Assembly (NCBI RefSeq): GCF_000340215.1
Contig: NW_006921543.1
Span: forward strand, 1,116,001-1,180,000
Length of the DNA stretch: 64,000 nt
Direction of reading: 5' to 3'
From: Pseudocercospora fijiensis CIRAD86
Lineage: Eukaryota; Ascomycota; Dothideomycetes; Mycosphaerellales; Mycosphaerellaceae
The notes beneath the pieces were generated by a model. It was given only the letters and a program-made list of their open reading frames with translations, searched no databases and was not told the origin of the DNA. Of this stretch, positions 10,666-21,600 are shown piece by piece (positions within the stretch are counted from its first letter, which is position 1; each line of letters begins with the position of its first letter). Position numbers and translations under genes: made by a program.

Positions 10666-11640
10666 CTAGAATAGCGCTAGAATTAGCGCTAGAATAGCAC
10701 TAGAATAGCACTAGAATAGCACTAGAATTAGCGGTAAAATAGCACTAGAATAGCACTAGAATTAGCGGTAAAATAGTACTAGAATTAGTACTAGAATTGG
10801 CGCTAGAATTAGCACTAGAATTAGCGCTAGAATTAGTATTTAATAAGGTCCTTCCTTACTACCCTTCTATTATATACTTGTAAGCTCGCTAAGTCCTTGT
10901 CCTATCCCCGGAAAAGTAAGCTATAATACTACGCTCGATCGTAGGTTATATACTATACTATCTTCTAGATCGGATAGGTTATACACTATAATATCTTCTA
11001 GATCAGATGTCGGTAGCAGTATTAAGCTGCTTCTGCGAGAGCTAGCGTATAATACCTAGTTAAGTTGCTTCTACGAGAGCCGGCGTAAGCTACTCCTACG
11101 AGAGCCGGCGTATAATGTAGGATGCCTAGTTTAGCTGCTTCTACGAGAGCTAGCGTATAATACCTAGTTTAGCTGCTCCTGCGAGAGCCGGCGTGTAATG
11201 TAGGATGTCTAGTTTAGCTGCTTCTACGAGAGCTAGCGTATAATGCCTAGTTTAGCTGCTTCTACGAGAGCTAGCGTATAGTACCTAGTTTAGCTGCTTC
11301 TACGAGAGCTAGCGCTAGAATTGGCGCTAGAATTGGCGCTAGAATTGGCGCTAGAATTAGCATTTAATAAGGTCCTTCCTTACTACCCTTCTATTATATC
11401 CTTATAAGCTCGCTAAGCAGGCTCTTTACTACCCTTCTATTATATCCTTATAAGCTCGCTAAGTAGGCTCTTTACTACCCTTCTATTATGTCCTTATAAG
11501 CTCGCTAAGCAGGCTCTTTACTATCCTTCTATTATGTCCTTATAGGCTCGCTAATCATGTCCTTATAAATAGTCGTAGGTATCGATAGTCGTAGGTATCG
11601 ATAGTCGTAGGTATCGATAGTCGTAGGTGTCTATAGTCAA
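10662..11640. repeat. Minisatellite cluster 3' of the helicase relic
   Basis: Several unrelated tandem arrays follow each other. 10662-10836 holds 11-12-bp units around AGCACTAGAAT. About 11015-11312 holds ~38-bp units around GCTTCTACGAGAGCTAGCGT. 11310-11357 holds four GCGCTAGAATTG units. 11358-11560 holds about four ~49-bp units containing CTTTACTACCCTTCTATTA. 11565-11640 holds 16-bp units around TAGTCGTAGGTATCGA. All are in RIP-altered sequence. Confidence 0.8.
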
Positions 11641-13002
11641 ATCGCATATAGGAGCTAGTCGAGGAGCGTAAAAATCGTATATAGGAGCGTAAATGCGAGG
11701 AAGCGACAAGGATACCGAGTCCCGTTAAGACCCCGGATTTAGTATAGCAGAGCGCTTAATTAGTAGGATTAAACGTTATAGCTACTTCCTTCCGCGTATT
11801 TATAATACCGACTTTTACGACTTTTATAATAGCATTACTAATATAACGAGATACGTCGATTTAGCGCGTTTCTAGCAAATAGCGCTAACAAAAGTGTCTA
11901 ACACGATAACGACGGCCGCCTTAGGCACTAAGAACAGCCTCCGAAACCCGAGAAGTTACTAATACTAGCGAGAAGTTACTAATACTAGCGAGAAGTTACT
12001 AGCGAGACTAGCGAGACTAGTACTATACTTATTGTACCGCATGCTCTTATAGGCACTACAATATATACGGTAAGAATAGATACGTAGGGCGATAATATAT
12101 ATCGAGCGCAAGTACTCTTCGAGAAGCTACGATAGCCCTCTTACGTTAACGCCCTCTATTGCTTAGACTCTCCCTAGAACGATTATTCCGATAACTAGTT
12201 ACTATACAAGGCAGAGAAAACGAACAGTAGCGTCCGGGGATCTAATTAACTAGCGGCACTAAGCGGCTATAGAAGTATACACTCCGAAGCATACTAGAAT
12301 TACACATAGCCTATATACTACGCGTAATGCGTAATAATTAACGCATTCTATTACTAACTACAGCACGAGGTATATAGGAAGGGACTTATTAAGCGAAACA
12401 CGATAGCGATCGCTAAAGCGACACTTATTAGCACCTAGACAATAATAGAGTGCAACCGCGCCCTTAGTATTAGAGACACCGCGAAAAAAAAGGGTTGTCG
12501 AGCGCGTTGCAGTCGTATAGCAATGTTAATACGCTTACTAGAATAGAAGAGGAGGCGTACTATAGTCGGATAACAGTCTTAATACGCTTGCTAGAATAGA
12601 AGAGGAGGCGCACTACAGTCGAATAGCAGTCTTAGTGCGCAAAGGGCTGCAGTCGTATAGTAGTGCTACAGTCGTATAGCAGTAAAGACTAAGACTAAGC
12701 GCCTTCGGGCTTAAGTACACTAGAGGCCCTTACGCACTAAGGTTATTATAACTAATAGTCCTAACGAAGGCGTTACGCCGACTTAACCAGATACGTTCTC
12801 GAAAGCTATTATCCTATAAAGAATCCGAACGTAGGAAGCCTATAGCCGCTACTTAAGGTATACCTTACTAAAGAGTTTTTACCGAGTTAGACCTGTAGCA
12901 ATGCTACGAACCTATTAACCTACTTAGTAGGAGAGTCGCTATCGAGCCGCTACTTAAGGTATACCTTACTAAAGAGTTTTTACCGAGTTAGACCGTTAGC
13001 CG
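11641..13002. other. RIP-altered sequence without recognisable gene
   Basis: No coding relic could be identified. It contains a duplicated ~53-bp phrase near 12530-12640. A ~45-bp phrase with GGTATACCTTACTAAAGAG occurs twice, near 12855 and 12955. Part of the same phrase continues at 20158, beyond retroelement 1, so that element landed in this repeat. Confidence 0.6.
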
Positions 13003-13007
13003 CATTA

Positions 13008-13205
13008 TGTAAGAAGGGTTATGTTAGCAGGTAGATAGGGTGGTAGTAAATTAGTATAGTATTCGATAGAGATCTAAGAGGAGAGGGAGGAAGGTAGGCT
13101 AGTTGGCCTAACGCTAAGCGCTAAGCCCTGCCTAAGGCATTAAGACCCTAGCTTTACTCGAGCCTAGTTATATGCTAATTACGTGTAACCTCTTTAGTCC
13201 TAATA
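13008..13205 (-). repeat. LTR of copy 1 (3' LTR in element sense)
   Basis: This 198-bp sequence is the same length as its partner at 19954-20151. It differs by scattered C/T and G/A transitions, such as TGTAAG here against TATAAG there. It contains the internal phrase TATTCGATAGAGATCTA shared by all six LTRs in the window. Confidence 0.93.
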
Positions 13206-14409
13206 CACGCTTCCCTTCTAAAGGCCGCGCCCTCGTAGCCGGTCTATATCCTATTCTTAACCTCTGTCGCTACTAACTTAGCAGGTCTAGCAAGCTTCTT
13301 AGTCCGCGCTAAATTGAACACGCAATTACCGATTATGTAACTATATCAAACCTTACCTCTAATACAATACAATGTCTAACTCTAACTGCGCTATCCCTAT
13401 ATACAATAAAGTGATATATAACTATAAGAATTGAGGACTATCGACTAATTATAACACGAGCGCGTCTTCCCTACTATAATAGGTAGACGTACGAGGTATT
13501 GCAGCACTGCCTCCGTTCTAAGTAATATCGTATCGAGTTCTTTGCGTCTACTCTTAAAAGACCTAGCAATGTCCGCTTCCGAGGGTTTGTCTGTTCCGAG
13601 GGTTATTATTCTTATTGTTCGTAGTTTCGCTAGCCCTAATTAGCTAGGTTTGGCAGCCTTTAAGTGTCAACCAATTATATCTTTTCAAAAAACTTAGTTC
13701 TTCTAGTTTCTATAGGTAAAGGCTATTATAAGTGTAGTAGTAGAGGTTCGCCTCGCTTAAAGGGTTAGATAGATCGAGGAGTAACCTATTGTCCGCAAGA
13801 TCGACCCTAGCTAGCTTAGCTCTATAGTTTTGCCCTTAGTTAGTTAGTCTATTAGTCTACTCAATCTTTTAAGCGGCTTAAAGTTTTGACTTAGCCTTAA
13901 AGTTTGATTAAAGTTTTAATTAAAGGTGCCTTAGAGTTTTAGTATAGGTAAGGTCGACAATAGCAAGTAATGTTAATAATAGCGACGCTAGTCGTCTTAG
14001 CGCCAACTTTACCTTCTTCTAATTTCCTTCTTTAACTAATAACAACTCGGTAACACCGTTACTAATATAGTAGTGTCCTTCCTTTCCTAAACATTAATAC
14101 ACTCCGTAATACTATTACTAATATAGCCGCGCCGGCCGCGCCGTCCTTGCCGATTGCCTAGGCCTCGAGGCCTCGATAGAATAAAGGAACAAGAGGGGGA
14201 CCTAAGTGCTAGGAGAAGGCCTTATAGGGCGCATTAGTAAAGAGGTAGAGCCCTTAAAAGAGCGTGCGATTAGTTAACGCGTCGTAGCGCGCTTATTGAC
14301 ACTCGGTACGCGTTTACTATAGTAGTATAGTCTTATTGTCCCTTATTGCTAACAATTGCTTGCAGCTAATTAGTCAGCTAATAGTACCCCGGGGGTAGTA
14401 TTAATCCTA

Positions 14410-17400
14410 GGCCTTAATAGTAACATTATAAGCTTTTAGTCTTCTTCTTGTTCTTTATACTAGTCTAATACTTATCCAACAACTCAGTTATGTCTTTAAA
14501 AGAGTCTTTAGCTTCCTACGAGTCCCATTCAGGTAAATAGCCTTGCTATCTTAGCAGGTACTCCTTCTTGCCTTACCTAGTGCGATACTATAGGATACGT
14601 TCTATAGACTACAGCTCTTTACTATTAGTTAAGACTTCTTCTAACTTAGTAGGCGCTTTATCGCCTTCGCGTTAGTAGTATAGTTTAAGGAGGGAGATAT
14701 AGAAGGTGTTATAGATGGTATAATAGGGTAGAAGCTATAACTAGTAGGCCTAGCTATTGCCCTTCGGTTCTCGGATGCGAAATGGGCTAATGTATCTTAG
14801 TGCAAGTTTGGGCCTTGTTTTACTATTAGGCGATAGGTGTTTGCGGATGCGGAGGTTCTTAGTACTAAGCATAACTATATCGCCTTGTTTGAAGGTTATT
14901 AGTATATAACGCTTATCGTAGTAGGCCTTTTAGTATTCTTAAGCCTTTATCAACTTCTTAGCTATCTTAGTATAGATTTCTCGCATCTTCTAGACACGTT
15001 CTATTGCCGCTAGTGTCTCTAGTACTTAACGCGCTTCCCTTTCCTTACGCTCGGCCTTAAGCGAGGTAAAAGGATCTTGTAGCAACGCGGCGTTTTGACC
15101 TATTATAGCTATATATAGTGAAACCTTAGTTAATGAGTGTACGCTGTTGTTATACACGAATTCTATAGGCTGTAGGAGATTGACCCAATCCTTAGGATTC
15201 TCGTTAATGTAACTGCGTAGGTACTGCTATAGGATAGCATTCTACCTCTCTGTTTAACCGTTAGTCTATAGATAGAAGGCTATTAATAGCCGATGCTTTA
15301 GTCTTAGCTGTAGGCATATTTCGCTTTAATAGTACGATGTGAATATCGTACCCCTATCGGAGACTATCCCCTTAGGGGTTCCCTAATAGGTATAGAAGAT
15401 ATTAGTCTATAGCGCCTCTGCTATATTAATAGCAGTCCAATCCTTGCGCGCCGGGATATATCGAGCGCCTTTAGTAAATCGATCTACTATAACAAGGATA
15501 GCATTATATACGTCCTTGCTGCCCCTGCGCCTAGCAGGTAGAAGGCCTATAATAAAGTCTATTATTAGCTTAGCAAATAGCTTCTTTAGAACAGGGAGCG
15601 AGGACAACTCGCCGAACGGTAAGTGCTTCGGTACTTTAACTCGCTAGTATACTGTATAGGTCTGCATATACTCCTTTATATACCGCTTACTATTTAGCTA
15701 GTAGTATATACGCGATAGTAACTCGTACGACCTCTCTATACTATAGTAACTAGCGAGCTTACTATTATAGTGCCTCTTTAAAAGCTCTTATCTAATCGAT
15801 TGTTTAGCGGGGACATAGTATCTACCCTTAAACTTTAAGTAACCTTTGTCGTCGATCGACTAATTGTTGTTACTCTTACTAGATCGAGTCGCCCGCCTAC
15901 TTACAAGCTTATTAATGCGCTCGATAGCAAAGGCGTCCCTCTACTAAGTACGTAATAGCTTATCTATAAACGATTGACTATCCCTATTTATAAGGTCATT
16001 TAATAGCACCTATGCTGTCGAACGAGGTACGCATTATATGCATCTAATAGCACTAGTAGCCGGAACTACTGCAACCTCTTCTATAGTACTATCGCTATAT
16101 AGGCTATTACTATAGATAGCAATGTCTTCAATCGAGTTATTATAGCTCGAGCGATCTACGTCCTTTCTAACGCGCACTAGAAGAACGACAACTCCGCTAT
16201 AGTATTTGTTGCCGCCGCGGGGTCCGGAAGTCCGCTTATCCTACGCTTGCTTATTAATAACACGGGCTATAGCAATCTTATGCTGCAGGGTTAGAAACAA
16301 AGAATTGATATGTTAGGTCTCGCTGTCGTAATTAGGTCGCCTCGATAGGCTATTAGTAGGGTTGCTTACGCCTAGCCGATATAATATATCAAAATCAAAC
16401 CCGGCGAGGTAGACGGCCTATCTAGCCTATCGACCTATAACCCTAGTAACCTTGGTAATACTACGGAGGTTGTTATAGTCTATATAGACCTAAATTGTGT
16501 GCTAAGCACTATCGAGATAGTAGCGCTAATGCTTAAAGGCTTCTACGATTGCTAAGAGCTCTTACTTGTAGGTCTTATATCGACGTTCTATATCGATTAT
16601 CTTTCGTAAAAAGAAGGCAATCGGGTACTAGTAATGGTTATTATCTGATTGCTATAATATAATAGCCGATATAGCGAACTGTAAAGCGTTAGTCTCAATT
16701 CGGATCTGCTTGCTTAGTACGAAATAGTACAATAGGGGCACTTTAGTAAAGCGTTGCTTTAGACCGTTAAAAGCGGCTTGTATCTTGTTAGTCTATTTAA
16801 ACTCTCTAGACGGGTTGGCCTTAGTTTTAGTAAGCTTAGTTAGGGGCATTACATGCCGTAAATAGCCCTTAATAAAGCGGCGGTAGAAATTAGCGAAGCC
16901 GAGGAACGATTAAAGTTCCTTAATAGACGTAGGAATAGGCTATTTAGTAATAGTTTTAATCCGATTAGGATCAGCCTTAACACCCTTAGTTAATACGAGG
17001 AAGCCGAGGAATAACACCTCTTTAGTAGCAAAGGTGCATTTAGAAGGTTTGCAATATAGGCTATAGGCTCGCAGGCGGTCGAGGACCTTATATACTACGG
17101 CCTAGTGTTCTATAATATTAGGTAAATGTGTGTAAACTAGGATGTTATCTAGGTAAACTATACAGAGATAGTCTAATAGGCCTAAAAGGGCTCGATTGAT
17201 ATAGGACAAGAATGTTGTAGGGGCATTAGCTAGCCCGAATAGCATAACTAAGTACTCGAAATAGCTATAGCGAGTGCGGAAGGCTGTCTTCTATTCGTCG
17301 CCCTTGCGAATACGGATGCGGTAATAGGCGTCCTTAATGTCTAATATAGTATAGTAGTAGGCACTAGAAAGGCGATCGAGGGTCTTATTAATAAGCGGAA

Positions 17401-19700
17401 GTGGATAGCGGTCTTTAATAGTAATAGCATTAAGTCTACGGTAATTAACGTATAACCGCAGGCTACTATCCTTCTTTAGAACAAACAGGATTAGTGTACT
17501 AGCAGGGCTGTTACTATACCGAATGCGACTATTAGCTAGGTTTTCCTCTAGGTACTTACGTAGTATAGCAAGCTCTCGCTTACTAAGGTTATAAAGGGGG
17601 CTAAAAGGAACCTCTTTGCCCTCTATAATATTAATCTTATAATCCGTCTCTTTAAATATAGGCAATGTCGATGCTAAGTAGTGTTTGAATATATTAATAT
17701 AGGTCTCTCGAATAGGTTCTAGTATACGCCTAAGTTGTTTAGGATCTATGCTATTAGGGGGCACTAGTTTATCGTTATTACTACCGAGCAGGTCGGCAGT
17801 CGGATTAGCTAAGGCAGGTGTTAGGTTGCTAATAAACAGGACCCTAATATTATTAGGACACTCGCTAATATTAATGTGTTTAATGTCCTCTTTCCTAGCG
17901 ATTCTAAATCGCTACTTCTAGAGGCCTAGGTCTATAGCTATAGCGTAGTACTTAAGAACAGAGTTGCTAATAACAATAGTAGCTCCCCTATACAGGTTAT
18001 CTATATCTACTACGTAGGCAGTGAAGTCTAGTAGGCGTTTATTTCCGAGGTCGTCCTTTAGAGCTATAGGAACATAGTAGGCCCTATAGGTTAAGTGCCG
18101 AGCGTTATTAAACTAAGCAAGGGTTAGTAGGTCAGTCTTCGGTAGTTGTCGAAGGTCTAATTGCTTGGCTAGGCGATAGCTAATAAGGGCACTAACTGAA
18201 TTTCCTAGATCTAGCATAACCTTAGTTTAATAGGTAGTGCCCTTCGTGTCCTATATAAGGTAGGAGCGTGTTATAGCTAGTACAATATCGATGGTCTTAC
18301 GCCGTACGAGGCTAATAGTTAGTGCGGCGCTTACTCTTTTTTCGAAGGTTAGCCTATAGGGGTAGCGTTAGCCGCTAAGAGGTACTTTCGGTGTTTAGCG
18401 GAAGTACGGTTAATTCGGGCCTAGTCCTTAGGTTTGTCGCATTGGCCTAGTAGATAGCTAGTACTATTACAATTGAAGCACTTCAACCCGGTTAGTAGAC
18501 TGCCGTAGCTATTGTTGCTGTTGTTAGCCGAGCGGTTAGTATTATAGGGATACGAGCCCCTTCCGCGGCCCCTATCGCGGCCTCCTCTATATAGCCGCCG
18601 GCTACGGCCTCTTCTACGATCGTTACTGTTCCTATTGTTAGCATTGTTGTCCTAATAGGAACCTTGGTTTCCTCCGCGGCTACTACGGTTGCTACGGTTA
18701 GTACTAGCTAGTCGGATCCTTAATTCTAGTCGTTGCTAAAGCTAGACAGCTCGTTTAGCTATTTCTACTTCAACTATAAATTGAATACGTGTTAGGTTAG
18801 CCTATTCGAATATACGACGGCGGTCTAATTCGAGAATAAGCTCCTACCTAAGCTTAGGGCGTATTTCCGAGATCTATATAGAATTAGTTTTAGGCGGAAG
18901 GTCGTCTTTAAGGGTTTTTAAATAGGCTTCAAATAAGCGAGCCGATTAATTAGTCTTCTATTTAGCTCGAAGATACAGGTCCTAAGTATGTTGTTGCCTT
19001 AGTATAGGGTTTCTAAGGGTGTCTAGTATAATAGTTTTGTAGGTTTGCTACTAAACAGCAGTCTAGTTATTAAGGGAGTCGAAATAGTTATCCTATGTGC
19101 GCTTTAGGTCGCTATTAATATACTATATAGCGTGTACGACTAAGGAATAGTCGTCTAGTAGCGCTCTTAGTGCATTGCGCTAATTAAGTTTATAGTTACG
19201 AATGTGGTCGTTGTACTGCTTTCGACTAGAGCTATTAAATACGGTATAGTCCTTGAGTTTAGCATCCTTCTTTTAGATAGGTAGTAAAGAAGGTCCCGCT
19301 ATTAGTTTTACTATCGGGGCTTCCTAAAGGCGACGGAGCTCGAGGAGATTATCCTTTAGCTATTGTTCTTAACGTAGGGTAGTAAGCCTGTTTTAAGTAG
19401 CTTCTTAAAGTCTCCCTAATAGTTGAGGGCTAAAGGCTAGTTAGCTATATCGACGGTTAACAATATTGCTAAGAATGTCGTTAATAGGCAACTCTAGGTC
19501 GTTACCTAGAATTATAGGTTCTTCGGCAGGCCTAGTAGCAGGCTCCTTAGTAGGAGGCACTTTAGTAGGTGCTCTAGTAGGCACTTTAGTAGGCACTTTA
19601 GCAGGCACTATGCTACTAGCATTGTCGTTGCTAGCGCTACTAGCGGCGCCGCGATTGTTGTTTCGTAATAAGCCGGCTATTATAATAAGGGGTAGCACTA
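14410..19700 (-). pseudogene. Gag-pol relic of chromovirus copy 1
   Basis: Going 5' to 3' on the minus strand: a Pro/Thr/Lys-rich gag segment with KVPTKVPT-like repeats (19698-19441). Next is a CX2CX4HX4C zinc knuckle near 18490-18440 with the His codon mutated, then a protease segment with DLGNSVSALI (about 18205). The reverse transcriptase includes the 157-codon open stretch 17764-17291 and a YLDN active site near 17150. RNase H lies around 16.9-16.3 kb. Integrase includes the open stretch 15607-15407 with DFIIGLLPARRRGSKD and IVDRFTKGARYIP. A C-terminal chromodomain near 14580-14450 ends in EAKDSFKDITELLDKY. Stops interrupt the frame repeatedly. The chromodomain places it among fungal chromoviruses, which integrate preferentially in heterochromatin. 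Confidence 0.9.
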
Positions 19701-19953
19701 ATAATATATTATTAGCCCCTAAGATGCGGATATAGCGGAGTTAGTAGATATCGGTCTAGTACTTAACTTAGTGTAATAGGCCGTGTAGAAGGCCTTGCTT
19801 AATAATTAGTACGGTTGTTTCGATAGAATAGTACGTGTAGGTCCCGTTCTTCGGGCGCAATATAGTTAGATTAGTCTTGTTCGTAGCTATACCGCTAAAA
19901 GCTTGAAATAAGAACTATCTAGCTGCTGCCCTTAAAGGGTAGATCGAATACTA

Positions 19954-20151
19954 TATAAGAAGGGTTATATTAGTAGGTAGATAGGGTAGTAGTAAATTAG
20001 TATAGTATTCGATAGAGATCTAAGAGGAGAGGGAGGAAGGCAGGCTAGTTAGCCTAACGCTAAGCGCCAAGCCCTGCCTAAGGCATTAAGACCCTAGCTT
20101 TACTCGAGCCTAGTTATATACCAATTACGTGTAACCTCTTTAGTCCTAACA
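19954..20151 (-). repeat. LTR of copy 1 (5' LTR in element sense)
   Basis: This is the partner of 13008-13205, 198 bp, ending CCTAACA directly before the CATTA duplication. It carries more TA in place of TG/CA than the left LTR (for example TATTAGTAGG against TGTTAGCAGG). Confidence 0.93.
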
Positions 20152-20156
20152 CATTA

Positions 20157-21600
20157 TAGGTATACCTTACTAAAGAGTTTTTACCTCCGCTAATCTATCT
20201 AAGACCTCTATAGTTTGCACTACGATATTCTAATAAAAACTATACTCTTTCGGTTAAATACGTAGTCGGCGCCCGCTAAAGCTATAGAAAACAACCTACT
20301 CGCTAGGAGAGTCGCCTTCGCAACGTCTTACGTCGGCAAAGCCTATCGGAGACCTTAAAAGAAAAGAAGGACTAAACAAACTCTACCGATCGAGGAACCT
20401 TAACTAACTTAAGCGGTTCTATCGGTAGTAAGCCGTAGGACTAGTTAGGAGATAGTATTAATCGCTATAGAGCTACCTATATACGATAAAGAGGTATCGA
20501 CACTATTATATACGCCGACAGCTAGTATGTTACTAGGGGTGTTAGTATGTTAGTATATATAGAAGAAGAAGAAGTTAAACTAGGAAGCGTAGGTCTATAT
20601 TAGCGCTTCGTAGGTAAGGTTTGCCTCTACTAATAGGATTGCGCTATTTACGCTACAATAGCAAGGCAATAATAACGGCTATATATTATCGCACTTTTAA
20701 CGCAACGCAATAGCCGCCGACTGCTACTAGTTAAATGCCTAAGGCTAGAATTGCTAGCGACAAGAGGCATAGGCAAGGACTTCGTATTAGGCTATAGCTA
20801 GTTTAAAAAGCTCTTCGGTACGATAATTACAACGACTATTTAGAATGTGCTCTACGCTCGTTAGCCGACGCAGCTCTTTATTGAAATTACCGGAGGCCTC
20901 CTTTAGCATTAGGCGCTCTGAATTTATACAAACGCTAGTTATTAAACTATTATCGTACGCCTAGCCTAGCCTAGCCGGCTATTAAGCTATTATCGTACGC
21001 CTAGCTAAACCCTTCGTAGCCGGCTATTAAACTATTATCGTACGCCTAGCTAAACCCTTCGTAGCCGGCTATTAAGCCATTATCGTACGCCTAGCCTAGC
21101 TAGCTATCAAGCTATTATCGTACGCCTAGCCTAGCTAGCTATTAAGCTATTATCGTACGTATAGCTAAACCCTTCGACTTTATAAGCATCCCCGACGAGG
21201 CACGCACTCTAGTCTACCGCTACTACTTCGCCGCTAACCGCACTTTTAACGCAATAGCCGCCCGCTACTAGTTTAGTACCTAAGGCTACACACTAGGCTA
21301 GTAAATAGAAGCATAGAAGTTAGGCTAGTAAATGGAAGCTAGGCTAGTAAATAGAAGCTATTAACGAGAGCTAAATAATAAATACATTAGATTGGATTGC
21401 TATATACCTAGACACCGAATGTGCCGAATACAAAAGCTATTTTAATTCTATCCTTAATCGCTGCAATACCCTAGTCTATAGCTATAGCTATTGCAATAGC
21501 CTTATTATTATCTTAGTCTAGATCCTAATACTCGGTATAATCGAAGTAGCTAGTAGTAGTAGCGGTCTCTTAGATAGCACTATATATAAGTGTTAGGTCG
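20157..21600. other. RIP-altered sequence 3' of the DUF6589 relic
   Basis: The left part continues the repeat interrupted by retroelement 1. No coding relic could be read with confidence. The central part is the tandem array at 20930-21180. Confidence 0.55.
20930..21180. repeat. Tandem array around CTATTATCGTACGCCTAGC
   Basis: About five units of roughly 42-60 bp share CTATTATCGTACGCCTAGC. They are separated by either CTAAACCCTTCGTAGCCGG or CTAGCTAGCTATTAAG. It lies downstream of the DUF6589 relic, mirroring the minisatellites downstream of the helicase relic. Confidence 0.8.

Larger units (their letters stand above)
13008..20151 (-). mobile_element. Ty3/gypsy chromovirus, copy 1 (full length, RIP-inactivated)
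   Basis: A 7,144-bp element is bounded by 198-bp LTRs and a 5-bp target duplication CATTA (13003-13007 and 20152-20156). Read on the minus strand the order is gag with zinc knuckle, protease, reverse transcriptase, RNase H, integrase and chromodomain, the Ty3/gypsy chromovirus order. Both outer ends carry the TG..CA-type termini typical of LTRs (TGTAAG..CTAATA in the left copy, TATAAG..CTAACA in the right copy). Numerous in-frame TAG/TAA stops make it non-autonomous. It lies between the helicase and DUF6589 relics. Confidence 0.95.

Noticed and set aside
15444..15647. Plus-strand 67-codon frame
   Set aside because: Antisense shadow of the integrase core, which matches on the minus strand.
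16200..16400. Chromovirus described as Copia-type
   Set aside because: Domain order is RT-RNase H before integrase with a C-terminal chromodomain, which is Ty3/gypsy.
19466..19735. Plus-strand frame with Gly/Leu/Val repeats (also 33223-33477 and 61818-62066)
   Set aside because: Antisense shadow of the gag Pro/Thr/Lys repeats on the minus strand in each chromovirus.
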